A stretch of 64,000 nucleotides of DNA from Syngnathus acus (taxonomy: Eukaryota > Chordata > Actinopteri > Syngnathiformes > Syngnathidae), in contig NC_051087.1 in NCBI RefSeq assembly GCF_901709675.1, positions 12,215,384-12,279,383 on the forward strand. Direction: 5' to 3'. Under the pieces are notes generated by a model that saw nothing but the letters and a program-made list of their open reading frames with translations, was not told the DNA's origin and made no database searches. Shown piece after piece: positions 1-9,364 of the stretch. Both the position numbers and the translations under genes were made by a program. How positions within the stretch are numbered: position 1 is the stretch's first letter; every line of letters starts with the position of its first letter.

Positions 1-1350
1 TACCATGAATAGACAATTATCGGTTTGTGCAAATAGTAGTACAGATGTTTCTGAATGTTGATATTTTATCTTGATTCACTGCCACAAAGAGTTTCCATCA
101 ATACAGAGTTATTATTATAAAGGCATTATTTTCTTCTTAATTACTTTGTTAATTCAAGATTTTTTTCACACGCTACTGAGAATGGTATGATATGTGAAGA
201 TGCTGGTGGTACTGTGCATTATGCGTCAGAATGGAGAAGGGCGCTTTGAGGATGTGAATATTATAATGTTATTACTATTAACATTATAAATATGGAACAT
301 TTAATTCGAATCAGTGCAAGACTCTACACTAGAAAAAGCCAAACAAAACACATCCAAGTAAATGCCTCCCACAGTCTGAATACATTTGCAGAGTGGCCTT
401 TTGTTACCTCAATAGTTTAGTTTAATCAATAGGTTACAACATCATTCCAACAAAAGATTAGATCAGCTGAAAATGCAAGCATCCCAAAACAACCTTGATA
501 TATAATCTTGGGCATTTCCTCCCGGCTCCGGGTATAATTGTGGCTAAAGCAGAGGCAGAAATTATGTCTTTGGGAAGATGGATAGATCAACAAAACAGAC
601 TTTCCTGCCAATGGGTTATCGCTATCATTACTCCCCAAAGAAAGTTAAGCATTAGGGAGTCATAACTTTAACCTTCGACACAATGTTTTCCAAGAGTTTG
701 CAAAGTCTTAAGGTTTGCCTTAAGTAATACAGTGGACTCAAGGGAGGATAGGCATAGCCTGCATAGGCTAATTTTGTGAATAAATTGATGCTCATTCATT
801 AAAAGTATAGTATATCTGTTTGGTTTTTTTAACCCCACCACAAATTTCTTAAATAGGCAGAGATATGCCAACAAGTGTTTTCTACAAATAAATGTCTCTG
901 TAATATGTAGGCTGGATTGAGCTCTTATAAGCTTTTGTTTTGAACAGACACCAGGAACACCGGGCGCGGACAGGGACGGAAGACAACAGTTGACACCAAC
1001 AGGGAGAAACACACGGGCAGGGTTTAAATACACAAAGTAACAAGAGGAAGCAGGTGACAGACATTACGGTAACAAAGGGGTGTGGCTGAGGGAAGTTGTC
1101 GGCCGAGCGTCTCTGGCACGGCACGTGACAATTCCAGTGTGACAACGTGGGGTTTCACATGTTAAATGATGTTTGGCTACCAAAGGCACAGTAAGGAACA
1201 GAACAAGCTGAAACGTAATTTGACAGCTTCTAACACAACAAATTTATGACAGATATTGCATTTTTATCCTTATGTCGAAAGCCAGGGAGACAGGCAGCAA
1301 AAAAAAAATCCAAAACATTTTTTCAAATGACATTCTCAGGCATCTTAGAG
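1..1350. other. Non-coding left edge, inside or downstream of ENDOV
   Basis: I searched both strands for the missing C-terminal ENDOV exons (the conserved stretch after the CVGVAK motif) and found none. The stretch is AT-rich to about 900. From about 930 to 1145 it turns GC-richer, with wording typical of dispersed fish repeats (a TTTAAATACACAAAGTAACA-like block), but I see no element ends. The open frames here lack homology I recognise. Confidence 0.5.
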
Positions 1351-2237
1351 CAGTGGTCCCCAACCACCGGGCCGCGGACCGGTACCGGTCCGTGGGTCAC
1401 TTGGTACCGGGCCGCGGAGCCGCACAGGAAAAAAAAAAAAAGGTTGACGATCAATTCATTCAGGTTAAGACGCTCGCCCCGGTCACGTGACATGTTTCCC
1501 CAGTCGAGCCCGCAAAGCTAGCAAAAATGAGTAAGAATTTATTTTGAAAAATATAAAAAATTTGGCGAATCTCTCCCAATTACATCTGTCGGTGCATCTG
1601 AAAAATAAGGACTCTTGACACAGGGCGCTCGTCTCGGTCACGTGACATGTCACCACAGTCAAGCCCGCGAGGCAAGCAAAAATGAGCAAGAAACAGAGAA
1701 GTTTGGAAAGCTTCTTCGGAAAGGGAAAAACGTCCAATGAGGACACTGAAGAAGAAGAGGCTACGACTTCTAAGAAAAGGAAAGCTGCATTTAAAAGAAC
1801 ATTTCTGGAGTCCTACTTAAAATATGGATTTATCGCCACAGGTGACTCTGACGCGCCAAGTGCACTCCGCATATGTGGCGAAAGGCTAGCTAACGAGGCA
1901 ATGAAGCCTTCAAACCTGCTTCGGCACATGGAGACCAAGCATCCTGCATTTAAAGACAAACCTTAACCACTTCAGGTGTCATTGTCTCCGATTATGCCTA
2001 GATGGGAACGGCTCATTTCTGAGAAAAGAGCTCGGTGCTCCCACTAATTCAACGTTTTATTTTTATGTGGTTTATATTTGTTTTTATGCCAGTCGTATCA
2101 TTTTATTTCATCCTATTTATATATATAAATATTTAAATAATAAATATATAAATATATTTATTTATATAAAGGCCGGTCCGCGAAAATATTTCTGACACGT
2201 AACCGGTCCGTGGTGCAAAAAAGGTTGGGGACCACTG
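1351..2237 (+). mobile_element. Non-autonomous hAT transposon (element A) with 8-bp target duplication
   Basis: The ends are inverted repeats CAGTGGTCCCCAACC at 1351 and GGTTGGGGACCACTG ending at 2237. The 8-bp direct repeat TCTTAGAG flanks it at 1343-1350 and 2238-2245. Terminal inverted repeats starting CAG and an 8-bp duplication with TA in the middle fit the Buster branch of the hAT superfamily. At 887 bp it is too short for a full transposase; it keeps only an N-terminal zinc-finger reading frame. A relative with the same ends lies at 62565-63727. Confidence 0.9.
1682..1966 (+). pseudogene. BED zinc-finger stub of a hAT transposase (ZBED5-like)
   Basis: A 94-codon frame inside element A starts MSKKQRSLESFFGK, continues through an acidic and basic stretch, then has a BED-type block with YLKYGF, CGERLANEAMKPSNLLRHM and a final TKHP. 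This is the DNA-binding N terminus of ZBED5-type hAT transposases. The usual C-x2-C pair appears as L-x2-C (LRIC), so one zinc ligand seems lost, while the H-x4-H pair is present. The frame then stops and the catalytic and dimerisation regions are absent. It is a deletion remnant rather than a working gene; whether it is transcribed cannot be seen. Confidence 0.8.
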
Positions 2238-2245
2238 TCTTAGAG

Positions 2246-2569
2246 CACGTGTCAAACGCAAGGCCCGGGGGCCAGATACGGCCCGCCACATCATTTTATG
2301 TGGCCCGCGAAGACAAATTGTGCATCAAATTCTTTTGTCATTACTAGAATTGCAAATTGTCTTCACTTTTAATATCTTTTTTTTTAAATATTTGACCAAT
2401 TTTTACTCGTCTGATTTGAAAACGAGTTATTTGTCAGTTTGTTTTGTAGCTTTTACTGTATATAATATGAGGTGCTCATACATTTATTTGGGTTGACAGT
2501 CAAAATGGCCCTCCGAAAGAAGCTATGACTACAATGCGGCCTGCAAAAAAACTGAGTTTGACACCCCTG
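2246..2569. mobile_element. Short hAT MITE (element B) inserted at the same target as element A
   Basis: Left end CACGTGTCAAACGCAAGGCC, right end GAGTTTGACACCCCTG; the two ends are imperfect inverted repeats with the shared core GTGTCAAAC. It is flanked by TCTTAGAG at 2238-2245 and 2570-2577. The inside has the phrase GGCCCG...GCGGCC near both ends, typical of a common vertebrate hAT MITE type. It is non-coding. Confidence 0.88.
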
Positions 2570-2864
2570 TCTTAGAGCAAAGAAATAAAGTAATCTGTCT
2601 CATTGTTACTGTACTTTGGTTGCAGTGTTGATTCTGTCCTTTGTCAGTGTCTGGCATCTCTAAATAAGTTCACAAAAGTAAAAAGTAATTCAAACGTCTC
2701 TCACAATAGAATAGTTTCATTATTCCCAATGGCAAAAAAATACCAACTCAGCAAGACAATAATCAATACTCAAAGAGTCCTATGCAATGTTTGCCTAGCA
2801 TTACAAATTGCTGCATCAAAATATGGACGGAAACCAATGTGAATTAAGAGAAATATGAGTTTAC

Positions 2865-5800
2865 CTGAGACTGGTGTTCTTCATTTTTGAAAACTCCCTG
2901 GACCTGGAGCAGGTTCTTGGCAACACCAACACACGGCAGCCCTGACAGCACTCCAACATGACATGCTAGTCCAAATTCTGCATGATCCAAACAGCGAGAA
3001 CAAAACCAAAAATATTTGTCATTCATGATGAATGATAAGAACAACATGAAATAAACAAACATCCCAGTTGTCCTAAGTAAATTTGTTCCCACTGAGGTAA
3101 CATGATATAATCAGATTTTCAACAAAAGTGAATGTTAGATGGGGTCTTAGAAATACAATATAACAAATGCCGTCATTCTCACAATATTAAAGGCATTGTT
3201 ATGGAATTATTTAACCAAGCATGAGAAACTACAATTTAGAGACGTTTTAGGAGCTTGAACAATTCACTCCCAGAGGAATCCATCCATCTATCCATTTTTC
3301 CTCACAGGGGTTGCGGGCGTGCTGAAGCCTATCTCACTTGACTTTGGTCAAGAGGCGGGGGACAACCTGAACTGGTTGCCAGCCAATCGAAGGGCACAGA
3401 CAAAACAACCCTTCACACTCACACCGAAGGGGAATTCGGACTTTCGCTCAATCGACCTTGTTTTTGGACCCAGACGAAACCCATGCAGGCACGGAGAGAA
3501 CATGCAAACTCCACTCAAGAAGGCTGGAGACAGAATCAAACCCACAACCTTCGCACTGTCAGGCGGACGTGCTAACCAGTCGACCATCGTGCCACCCAGC
3601 CGAAACATAGTGGGAACTCACCTGCAGCTATAAAGTAGCTATACAAATCTGTAAGAAACAGGGCCCGATTTTCATTGAGCACAAGTCTAGTGCAAAGTGC
3701 AGTCTGTGTACACGTATGATGGTTTTTTTGGGAGGATTTTCCTAGACTCACACATGTGGAAGATGCCGTTTGTGCTGTTGAGCACCGTTGTTGGGTGAAA
3801 CAGCCGACTTCCGGGCAATCGAAGCTGCTCCCTTTAAAATCAGAGCGCACATAAAATTGCGGAAGTAGAAAATTGACTCGCCAGGGTCCATGCATGAGAT
3901 TAGTGCATACAAAGTGCAGCTAAACAGGTAAAACTACAATGTCTCCCCTAGGGAATGATGTAGTCGGCATTTCGCATGTGATGTGAACAGTTGGAGAACG
4001 CCTTGGACGAGCATCCATGTGACCCCGTATACACAGATTAGATGGATGGATGGATGGATGGATGGATGGATGGATGGATGGATGGATGGATGGATGGATG
4101 GATGGATGGATGGATGGATGGATGGATGGATGAATATATGGACGGACAGACAGACGGATGGATGGAATGTTTGATGTGATGGGCAACTGGGTGGGAACTG
4201 CATTTTATGTTTTCTTACCTCTGTAGTGAAAGAGACCATTGCCATCCACAAATACCACCTGTTGGGAGACACATTACAATCACAACATTAACACATTCAA
4301 TACTTAAAGGGTAAGTTAACCCCAATTTTCTTGTCGTAAAATGTTTTGTGCAGCCAAACTTGTCAAAACACAGTGCTACGATTAATTGCCTGAGGCAGAA
4401 GTGCGGGCTTGTCCCTTTCAAGTCGCTGCAGTGCTTCCAAGAGGAAAGGGGTTTCTCTGAAGGCTAGAAAGCCTGCCATGTACGGTGCTGTCAGGGTCAC
4501 CATTTGACTGTCCTCATAGAGCACCTGGGCAGAAAGAAGCAAGGGGTCAGAAAGATTTCATATAACTCACAAAACACCTGAAAGCAAACAATTATCTTGA
4601 AACAATTTATTGTTGGGGTGGGGGTCTCTTTGGTTCATGAGCTATCCAGTTGACAACCATGTTTGTGAATCTATCAACAATGGATAGAAAAAGTCTACAC
4701 ACCCATATTCAAATGCCAGGTTTTTGTAATTTGGAAAAATGAGACCAAGTGAAAAACAATACAAATGTTTTTTGTTCCACCAAATCGGGACAACTCAATT
4801 GAAAAAAATAAATAAATAGAAATTGTTCAGCGAGAGGAAGCGTAAATAATCAGTGGTGTGCAGACCTTTCAAGTGTGGCTGTGTTCAGGATTAACCAATC
4901 ACATTCAAACTTCTGTTAAATGAGAGTTAGCGCAACATGTAAAAGTGCCTCTTCACAGCTCAAGCGCATGACAACATTTCGACAAAATGTAATTCTGAAG
5001 TGACAAGTGGATGGAAAATGAAAATGATATGTGCCCGTCATGTCTTTTTCAAAAACAGTCGTGAAGAGAGAGGTTGGCGATTCCAGACAAATTCGACAAA
5101 AACAGGAGACGGAATGCTGTTGTTGTTTTTTTAATTTAACACAGGGGCACCCCGACATGTCTTGAATGCACAGACAACAGACTGCGGTGCTCAAGAAATC
5201 AAACATTGTTACTCAACTAGACATACTGGGAATTTGCAAAGCACTAAGGAGATGAGAGAGGACCAGGTCACAGATTCTGAAGAACTGTTAATTTTCTGAA
5301 TTCTTATTATAAAGATTGAGAATAATTGATTAGGTTTTTTGTTGTTTTTTTAATACTTGAACCCCATTTTTGAGTGGGACGGTAGGAGGTTATGTAAAAC
5401 ATAATTGGTGCAGCAAATAAAGAAGCCCTTCCACCAAGTCCACTTGGAGTTTCTATAGTAAAAGGTACCAGTGGCCCATTTGGTGTACATCGCCACCGCA
5501 CTTCATGATGTACCGTAATTTTCGGACTATAAGTCGCGTTTTTTTTCATAGTTTGGGTGGGGGGGGCGACTTATACTCAGGAGCGACTTATATACATATA
5601 TATGTTTTTTTTCACTTTTTTGGGCATTTTATGGCTGGTGCGACTTATACTCCGGTGCGACTTATAGTCCAAAATTACGGTAGTTTAGGGTATGCACCCA
5701 TGCATTCATTTTCTTCCACTGCAGCCACTTATCAGCTCTTTCTAGCTATTCTGCTGAACAGCCCGCATCAAAAGGATCAGTACCTCGTAGTCCTAAAGCA

Positions 5801-8800
5801 CACCTAGGTTTGGTCACGTGACATTTGCAATGGGACCCCAAAGGCACTCGCGACATTAGTTTCGGTCAACAGCACAAGGCGGCATCCATGATATGGATGA
5901 AGTGAAAAATGTATCTGCTTAATGATTATTCCACAAATGCAATATTAATCAAAATGTTTAGACTAGTGGGGGCACATATACAACATATTCATGCAAAAAA
6001 AAAAAGTTCCCCATTAAAAACCCTTTCCACCATTTATATAACCTGTAACATGTGAAGTCCAAATGTTCTAATGTGCTTTTCTTGCCATTTTTATATTACC
6101 ATCATACAGCACAAGCCCTGGTCTGCAGAGAAATTTCAGAGCATGAGAGGGATTTCATTGTTCAAAGGTATCTGTCAGGAGGAAGGTTGAAATGAATTTC
6201 CAAGGCATTCAATGGAATACAGCAAACAAAAGAAGAAAAGAAAAACATTACAGCCAGGCTACATTTTGAAAAAAAAACACTTGAAATCTTGAAGTGCATG
6301 CAGCAAAGTATGAAATGGCTGGCTAAAACAAAGTTTGATTTTATTCAGCGTAATTCAAAAAGGTGTATTTGGGTGCAAACACACTGCTCATCACCAAAAG
6401 AAAATTGTACCTACGGTAAAGCATAGTGGTACAGTCAATGTGGAGAGAATTATAACCAGTTCCAAATAGCGGTGCTTGGTGCTTAGGTACAATATGACAC
6501 AATGGGGTTGACCATGACATTCAAAAATCTCTTGTGAACAAAGAACTGAACTATATTTATTCACGGCACACAGCAGGAAAGTTTGTTTTAAAGCATATAT
6601 CATTTGGACCTGGTTTTGAACAACTTTATTTTTCGGCTCTCGTGTTACTCTTCTGGATCACACAAGAAAACTACCCAGACAGAAAACATCCGAACACAGC
6701 CACCAGTTCTAAGAAGGCAGCATCCAAATAGTGTTAGTTTCTTTTTCAGCCTCTTAAAATGATTTCCTTCTTTTCCATTGAGTTCTACAGGTTTTAGGTG
6801 AAAACAATTAAAATGATTTGTTTTGGTCTCACTTTTTCATATTACAAATTTGTCAGGTGTATCGACTTTTTATATCCACCGTATATGTGCTCTGTGCTCG
6901 GCTGTCGACAAGTCCCTGTACACTGCTTCTTGCCCATAATCAGCTGGGATAGGCTTCATTTTAACTGGAATCCTAATGAGGAAAGACATTATACTTAGAC
7001 AATGAATAGATGGATAATTCTATCCAACAGTAAGGCTATTATACTGTCATATGGATCAAGGGCTTGCTGTTGAGATGATTGTGACAGGGTCACTGTTAAT
7101 TTAATTTAACTTTTGTGTAGCATTTAACAGCACAGTATTTATTTCTGTATTGACCTTGCTTGTTGGCAACAATGATGGCATAATGATTTACCCATTATGA
7201 TTTATGACATTTGTCAGAGTATATTGCCTTTATGAAATCAAAGTTAATGAAATGTTCAGACATTCTGTTCAACAACGTGATTGTGTATCCCAGTTGCATT
7301 TATTTCACTCTCAGCACAAGCCATTTGTCACACAGTGTAGTACAGGTGGCATGCTGCATAATCCAGCCTGGCAGCAGAACACAATGCTCTGATAACTTCA
7401 GTACAGTGATCCCTCGCTACTTCGCGTTTCGTTTATCGCGGCTTCACTACATCGCGGGTTTTTCTTTCCAAATTAAAAAACAATTTAAAAGTCAAAATAA
7501 AACTTCTACGTTTAGGACAATGTAGTATTAACCCAAATGTCCGTTTACATTCCTTTAGAAGTCCGTTTTCGCGTGTTAGCACGATCGCGAATTAGCATCT
7601 TTCCGCTAACTTGTTAGCCTGCCCAGTACTTCTTGTTGGCGAGCGTACTTCGTGGATTTCACTTATCGCAGGTGGTTTTTGGAACCATTTATCCGCGATA
7701 AAACGAGGGATTACTGTACTTCAATCAGCCTTTTAAACATTGGCATTATTCAAATGATCTCATTATACAAGTCAACACATCTGTCTGTTAATCTAGTGTA
7801 GATGCAGTAGTAGAAACTGTCAACTAAGACTAAACAAGATAAATAATTTAAAAACCTTTACCCAACATAGATGTGACCTATAAACTGTACAAATTAATTT
7901 GAAAAAAATCTGTCAATCTAGTGTAGATGCAGTAGTAGAAACTGTCAACTAAGACTAAACAAGATAAATAATTTAAAAACCTTTACCTAACATAGATGTG
8001 ACCTATAAACTGTACAAATTAATTTGAAAAAACAAACAAAACATCTGAGATGATGAAGTTTCATAAGTGCGCACACCCTCATACGTGTGGATGATGGGAT
8101 GAGGGGAAAATAAAGCTTCAAATTTGCTTCATGAACCAGTTGTATTTTTTAACTTCTCGAGGTGACACTATTGGTTTAAATAAAAGGAGTTAAGAAATGG
8201 CAAGTCAATGTTGTGCCATCGAGAGGTGTTAAAACAACAGTTTCATGAAGCAAAATTGAAGCTTCATTTTCCCATTAATTGTTATAGGGCCATTAACTAC
8301 GGTATTGGCCCGAATATAAGACGACCTCGATTATATGACGACCCCCTCTTTTTCAAGACTCAAGTTTGAGTCAATGAAAAATACCTCGTCTTATAGTCGG
8401 GCCAATACGGTAATCAAATTGGTGATTTAAAAAGTCTGGTAGAACAACAGACACAGTTTACCTTAAGATCAGGGTAGCTGAGCACAACGAGCTGGGAGCA
8501 GGCATTGACGTTGTCACCTTTGATGAATGAAAGGTCCAACCCAGCGACCCTTTGAAGCCCTGAGAAGTTTGGACTCTTCTGCCAATCTTCCGTGTCCTCC
8601 TCCACCACCTGCTCTCTGAGACGCTCCTGCTCACTGGACACATGACACAAGTCTGAGGCAAAAAAGGCACATGCTGAACGTTAAATTCAAAATGTACAGT
8701 AAAGCCTGTAATATCACTATTCATTGTTGTACTTTCTTTATAGTTTATTACAGTGTACAGTACAGGCAAGAAAAGCATTGTCTGTGTCTAAAACAATTTC

Positions 8801-9364
8801 TAATGTCTGTATGTTAGAATTAAGTTAGTGGACTTTTGTTTGTGGAAATTAAATACTTTAATTGAACGTTTTGGTGTTGGAATATACAACTCTATTTTGC
8901 TTTATGTGCCCATTTTATAGTAAACTTCGACTGGGTTTGACAAACATCTGGACGCAAGCCTGCTTTGCTTCTTTTGGGGAAAGTTTGTCTGGGACGCGTC
9001 TCCCGCGAGAAACAGGGATCTATTTAGGTAATGAGTGTAATACATTATTCCTTAACAATAAAATGCTCTCTTTTGATTGACACATTGTCATTTAATATTG
9101 TAAATAATATAGTTGGTAATTCACTGATTTGAACTGCGCTGCAAAAAAAAACCTGATAGCTGTGCGGTTCTTACATTATACATTAATATTTGGTATCACT
9201 TAAAACTGAGAATTGTTTATTAACTTTGAAGAGAAAGCTACACACAGATCGTGCATTGAGACAAGTAGTCACTCTGAATGCGGATAATTGAACAAACCAA
9301 AGAAAACAATTTTGCAACGCACTGACCTTTCCCACTGCTTGACCAACTCTTCCGTTGGAGACAT
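2865..9364 (-). CDS. endov: Endonuclease V, 3' end beyond the window
   Basis: Endonuclease V cuts RNA or DNA one phosphodiester bond 3' of inosine. Coding exons, 5' to 3' on the minus strand: 9327-9364 (start [12 protein letters not shown]), 8462-8633, 4390-4524, 4219-4258, 2865-2977. Phases join without error and give 166 codons, about 60 per cent of the usual ~280. Family landmarks visible are [10 protein letters not shown] (first catalytic Asp), [17 protein letters not shown] (second catalytic Asp) and the [19 protein letters not shown] block (His and Lys of the active site). The last exon seen ends in a normal donor, so more exons lie to the left. Exon 2 starts at 8633, not 8652: only that acceptor keeps frame with exon 1. 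Intron 3 uses a GC donor (4389-4388). The intron between exons 2 and 3 is 3.9 kb and full of transposons. The gene shares orientation with SEC14L1 upstream. Confidence 0.95.
3276..3606 (+). repeat. Dispersed fish repeat, near-complete copy
   Basis: Begins with a CCATCCATCTATCCATTTTT lead, then GCGGGCGTGCTGAAGCCTAT, a GAACTGGTTGCCAGCCAAT block, GAGAACATGCAAACTCCAC and GTGCTAACCAGTCGACCATC near the end. A second long copy is at 50022-50354 and partial copies at 6880-6990, 51905-52040 and 57817-57945. This is one of the commonest teleost interspersed repeats; I am not certain which retroelement class it belongs to. It lies in an ENDOV intron. Confidence 0.8.
4041..4166 (+). repeat. (GGAT)n microsatellite
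   Basis: About 23 uninterrupted GATG units from 4041 to about 4133, then a degenerate tail with GGAC and AGAC variants to 4166. It sits in the ENDOV intron between exons 4 and 5. The open frames through it are repeat artefacts. Confidence 0.97.
4319..4389 (-). repeat. Dispersed repeat fragment abutting an ENDOV splice donor
   Basis: The stretch containing AAATGTTTTGTGCAGCC, CTTGTCAAAACACA and GTGCTACGATT resembles 36235-36305 (ATATGTTCTGTGCAGGCC, AAGTCAAAACACATTGCTCT). It fills most of the 131-bp intron between ENDOV exons 3 and 4 and begins roughly ten bases from the donor. Confidence 0.5.
4676..4920 (+). repeat. Dispersed repeat (AGTCTACACACCC family)
   Basis: Contains AAAGTCTACACACCCATATT, CAAATGCCAGGTTTTTGTAA, AATGAGACCAAGTG and GTGTGGCTGTGTTCAGGATT. 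A related copy is at 49462-49760 and an inverted fragment at 6795-6880. No open frame or element ends were found. Confidence 0.6.
5511..5682. mobile_element. Short inverted-repeat MITE, GCGACTTATA type
   Basis: Starts TACCGTAATTTTCGGACTAT and ends with the inverted match AGTCCAAAATTACGGTA. Inside, the motif GCGACTTATA recurs four times with variants. It is non-coding, 172 bp, in the large ENDOV intron. Related MITEs with the same TACCGTA tips are at 8298-8412, 34091-34401 and 46424-46613. Confidence 0.85.
5683..7400. repeat. ENDOV intron with several repeat fragments
   Basis: No exon seen. About 5811-5990 matches the repeat at 36576-36660 (CACAAATGCAATAT, CATATTCATGC-like). About 6795-6880 is an inverted fragment of the AGTCTACACACCC repeat, and 6880-6990 an inverted fragment of the 3276-3606 repeat (CAGCTGGGATAGGCTTCATT). 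The rest is unremarkable AT-rich intron. Confidence 0.5.
7404..7716. mobile_element. Pogo/Tigger-like MITE with TA target duplication
   Basis: Ends CAGTGATCCCTCGCTACTTC and AAACGAGGGATTACTG form inverted repeats, flanked by TA at 7402-7403 and 7717-7718. Internal phrases TTTATCGCGG and TTAGCACGATCGCG recur in the copy at 20358-20690 (333 bp). The CAGT...CCCTCG tip plus TA duplication fits Tc1/mariner, pogo branch. No transposase is encoded. Confidence 0.85.
7784..8033 (+). repeat. Two-copy tandem duplication, 125-bp unit
   Basis: The block beginning ATCTAGTGTAGATGCAGTAG at 7791 recurs at 7916 almost unchanged over the full 125-bp period. Near identity points to a recent event. It is intronic and does not touch a splice site. 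The unit carries a piece of the dispersed AGTCTACACACCC-type repeat (CCTATAAACTGTACAAATTA). Confidence 0.9.
8102..8273. mobile_element. Fold-back MITE, GAAGCTTC type
   Basis: Left arm AAGCTTCAAATTTGCTTCAT, right arm ATGAAGCAAAATTGAAGCTT: inverted repeats around a non-coding centre. A second copy lies at 50355-50533, with TIRs GATGGGGAAA and TTTTCCCCATC. Superfamily not determined. Confidence 0.7.
8298..8412. mobile_element. Short MITE, GGCCCGAATATAAGACGAC type
   Basis: Left tip TACGGTATTGGCCCGAATAT, right tip GTCGGGCCAATACGGTA. At 115 bp it is little more than two inverted arms. It ends about 50 bp from the ENDOV exon 2 donor. A 190-bp relative is at 46424-46613. Confidence 0.85.

Noticed and set aside
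3983-4174. Open frames on both strands with WMDG or HPSI repeats
   Set aside because: They are translations of the (GGAT)n microsatellite.
8633-8652. Acceptor at 8653 for ENDOV exon 2, giving [11 protein letters not shown]
   Set aside because: It cannot join exon 1 in frame; the acceptor ending at 8634 restores the WESEQERL junction expected for the family.
8458-8778. Alternative frame over ENDOV exon 2 ([12 protein letters not shown]...)
   Set aside because: A different frame from the conserved ENDOV peptide, reading into intron.
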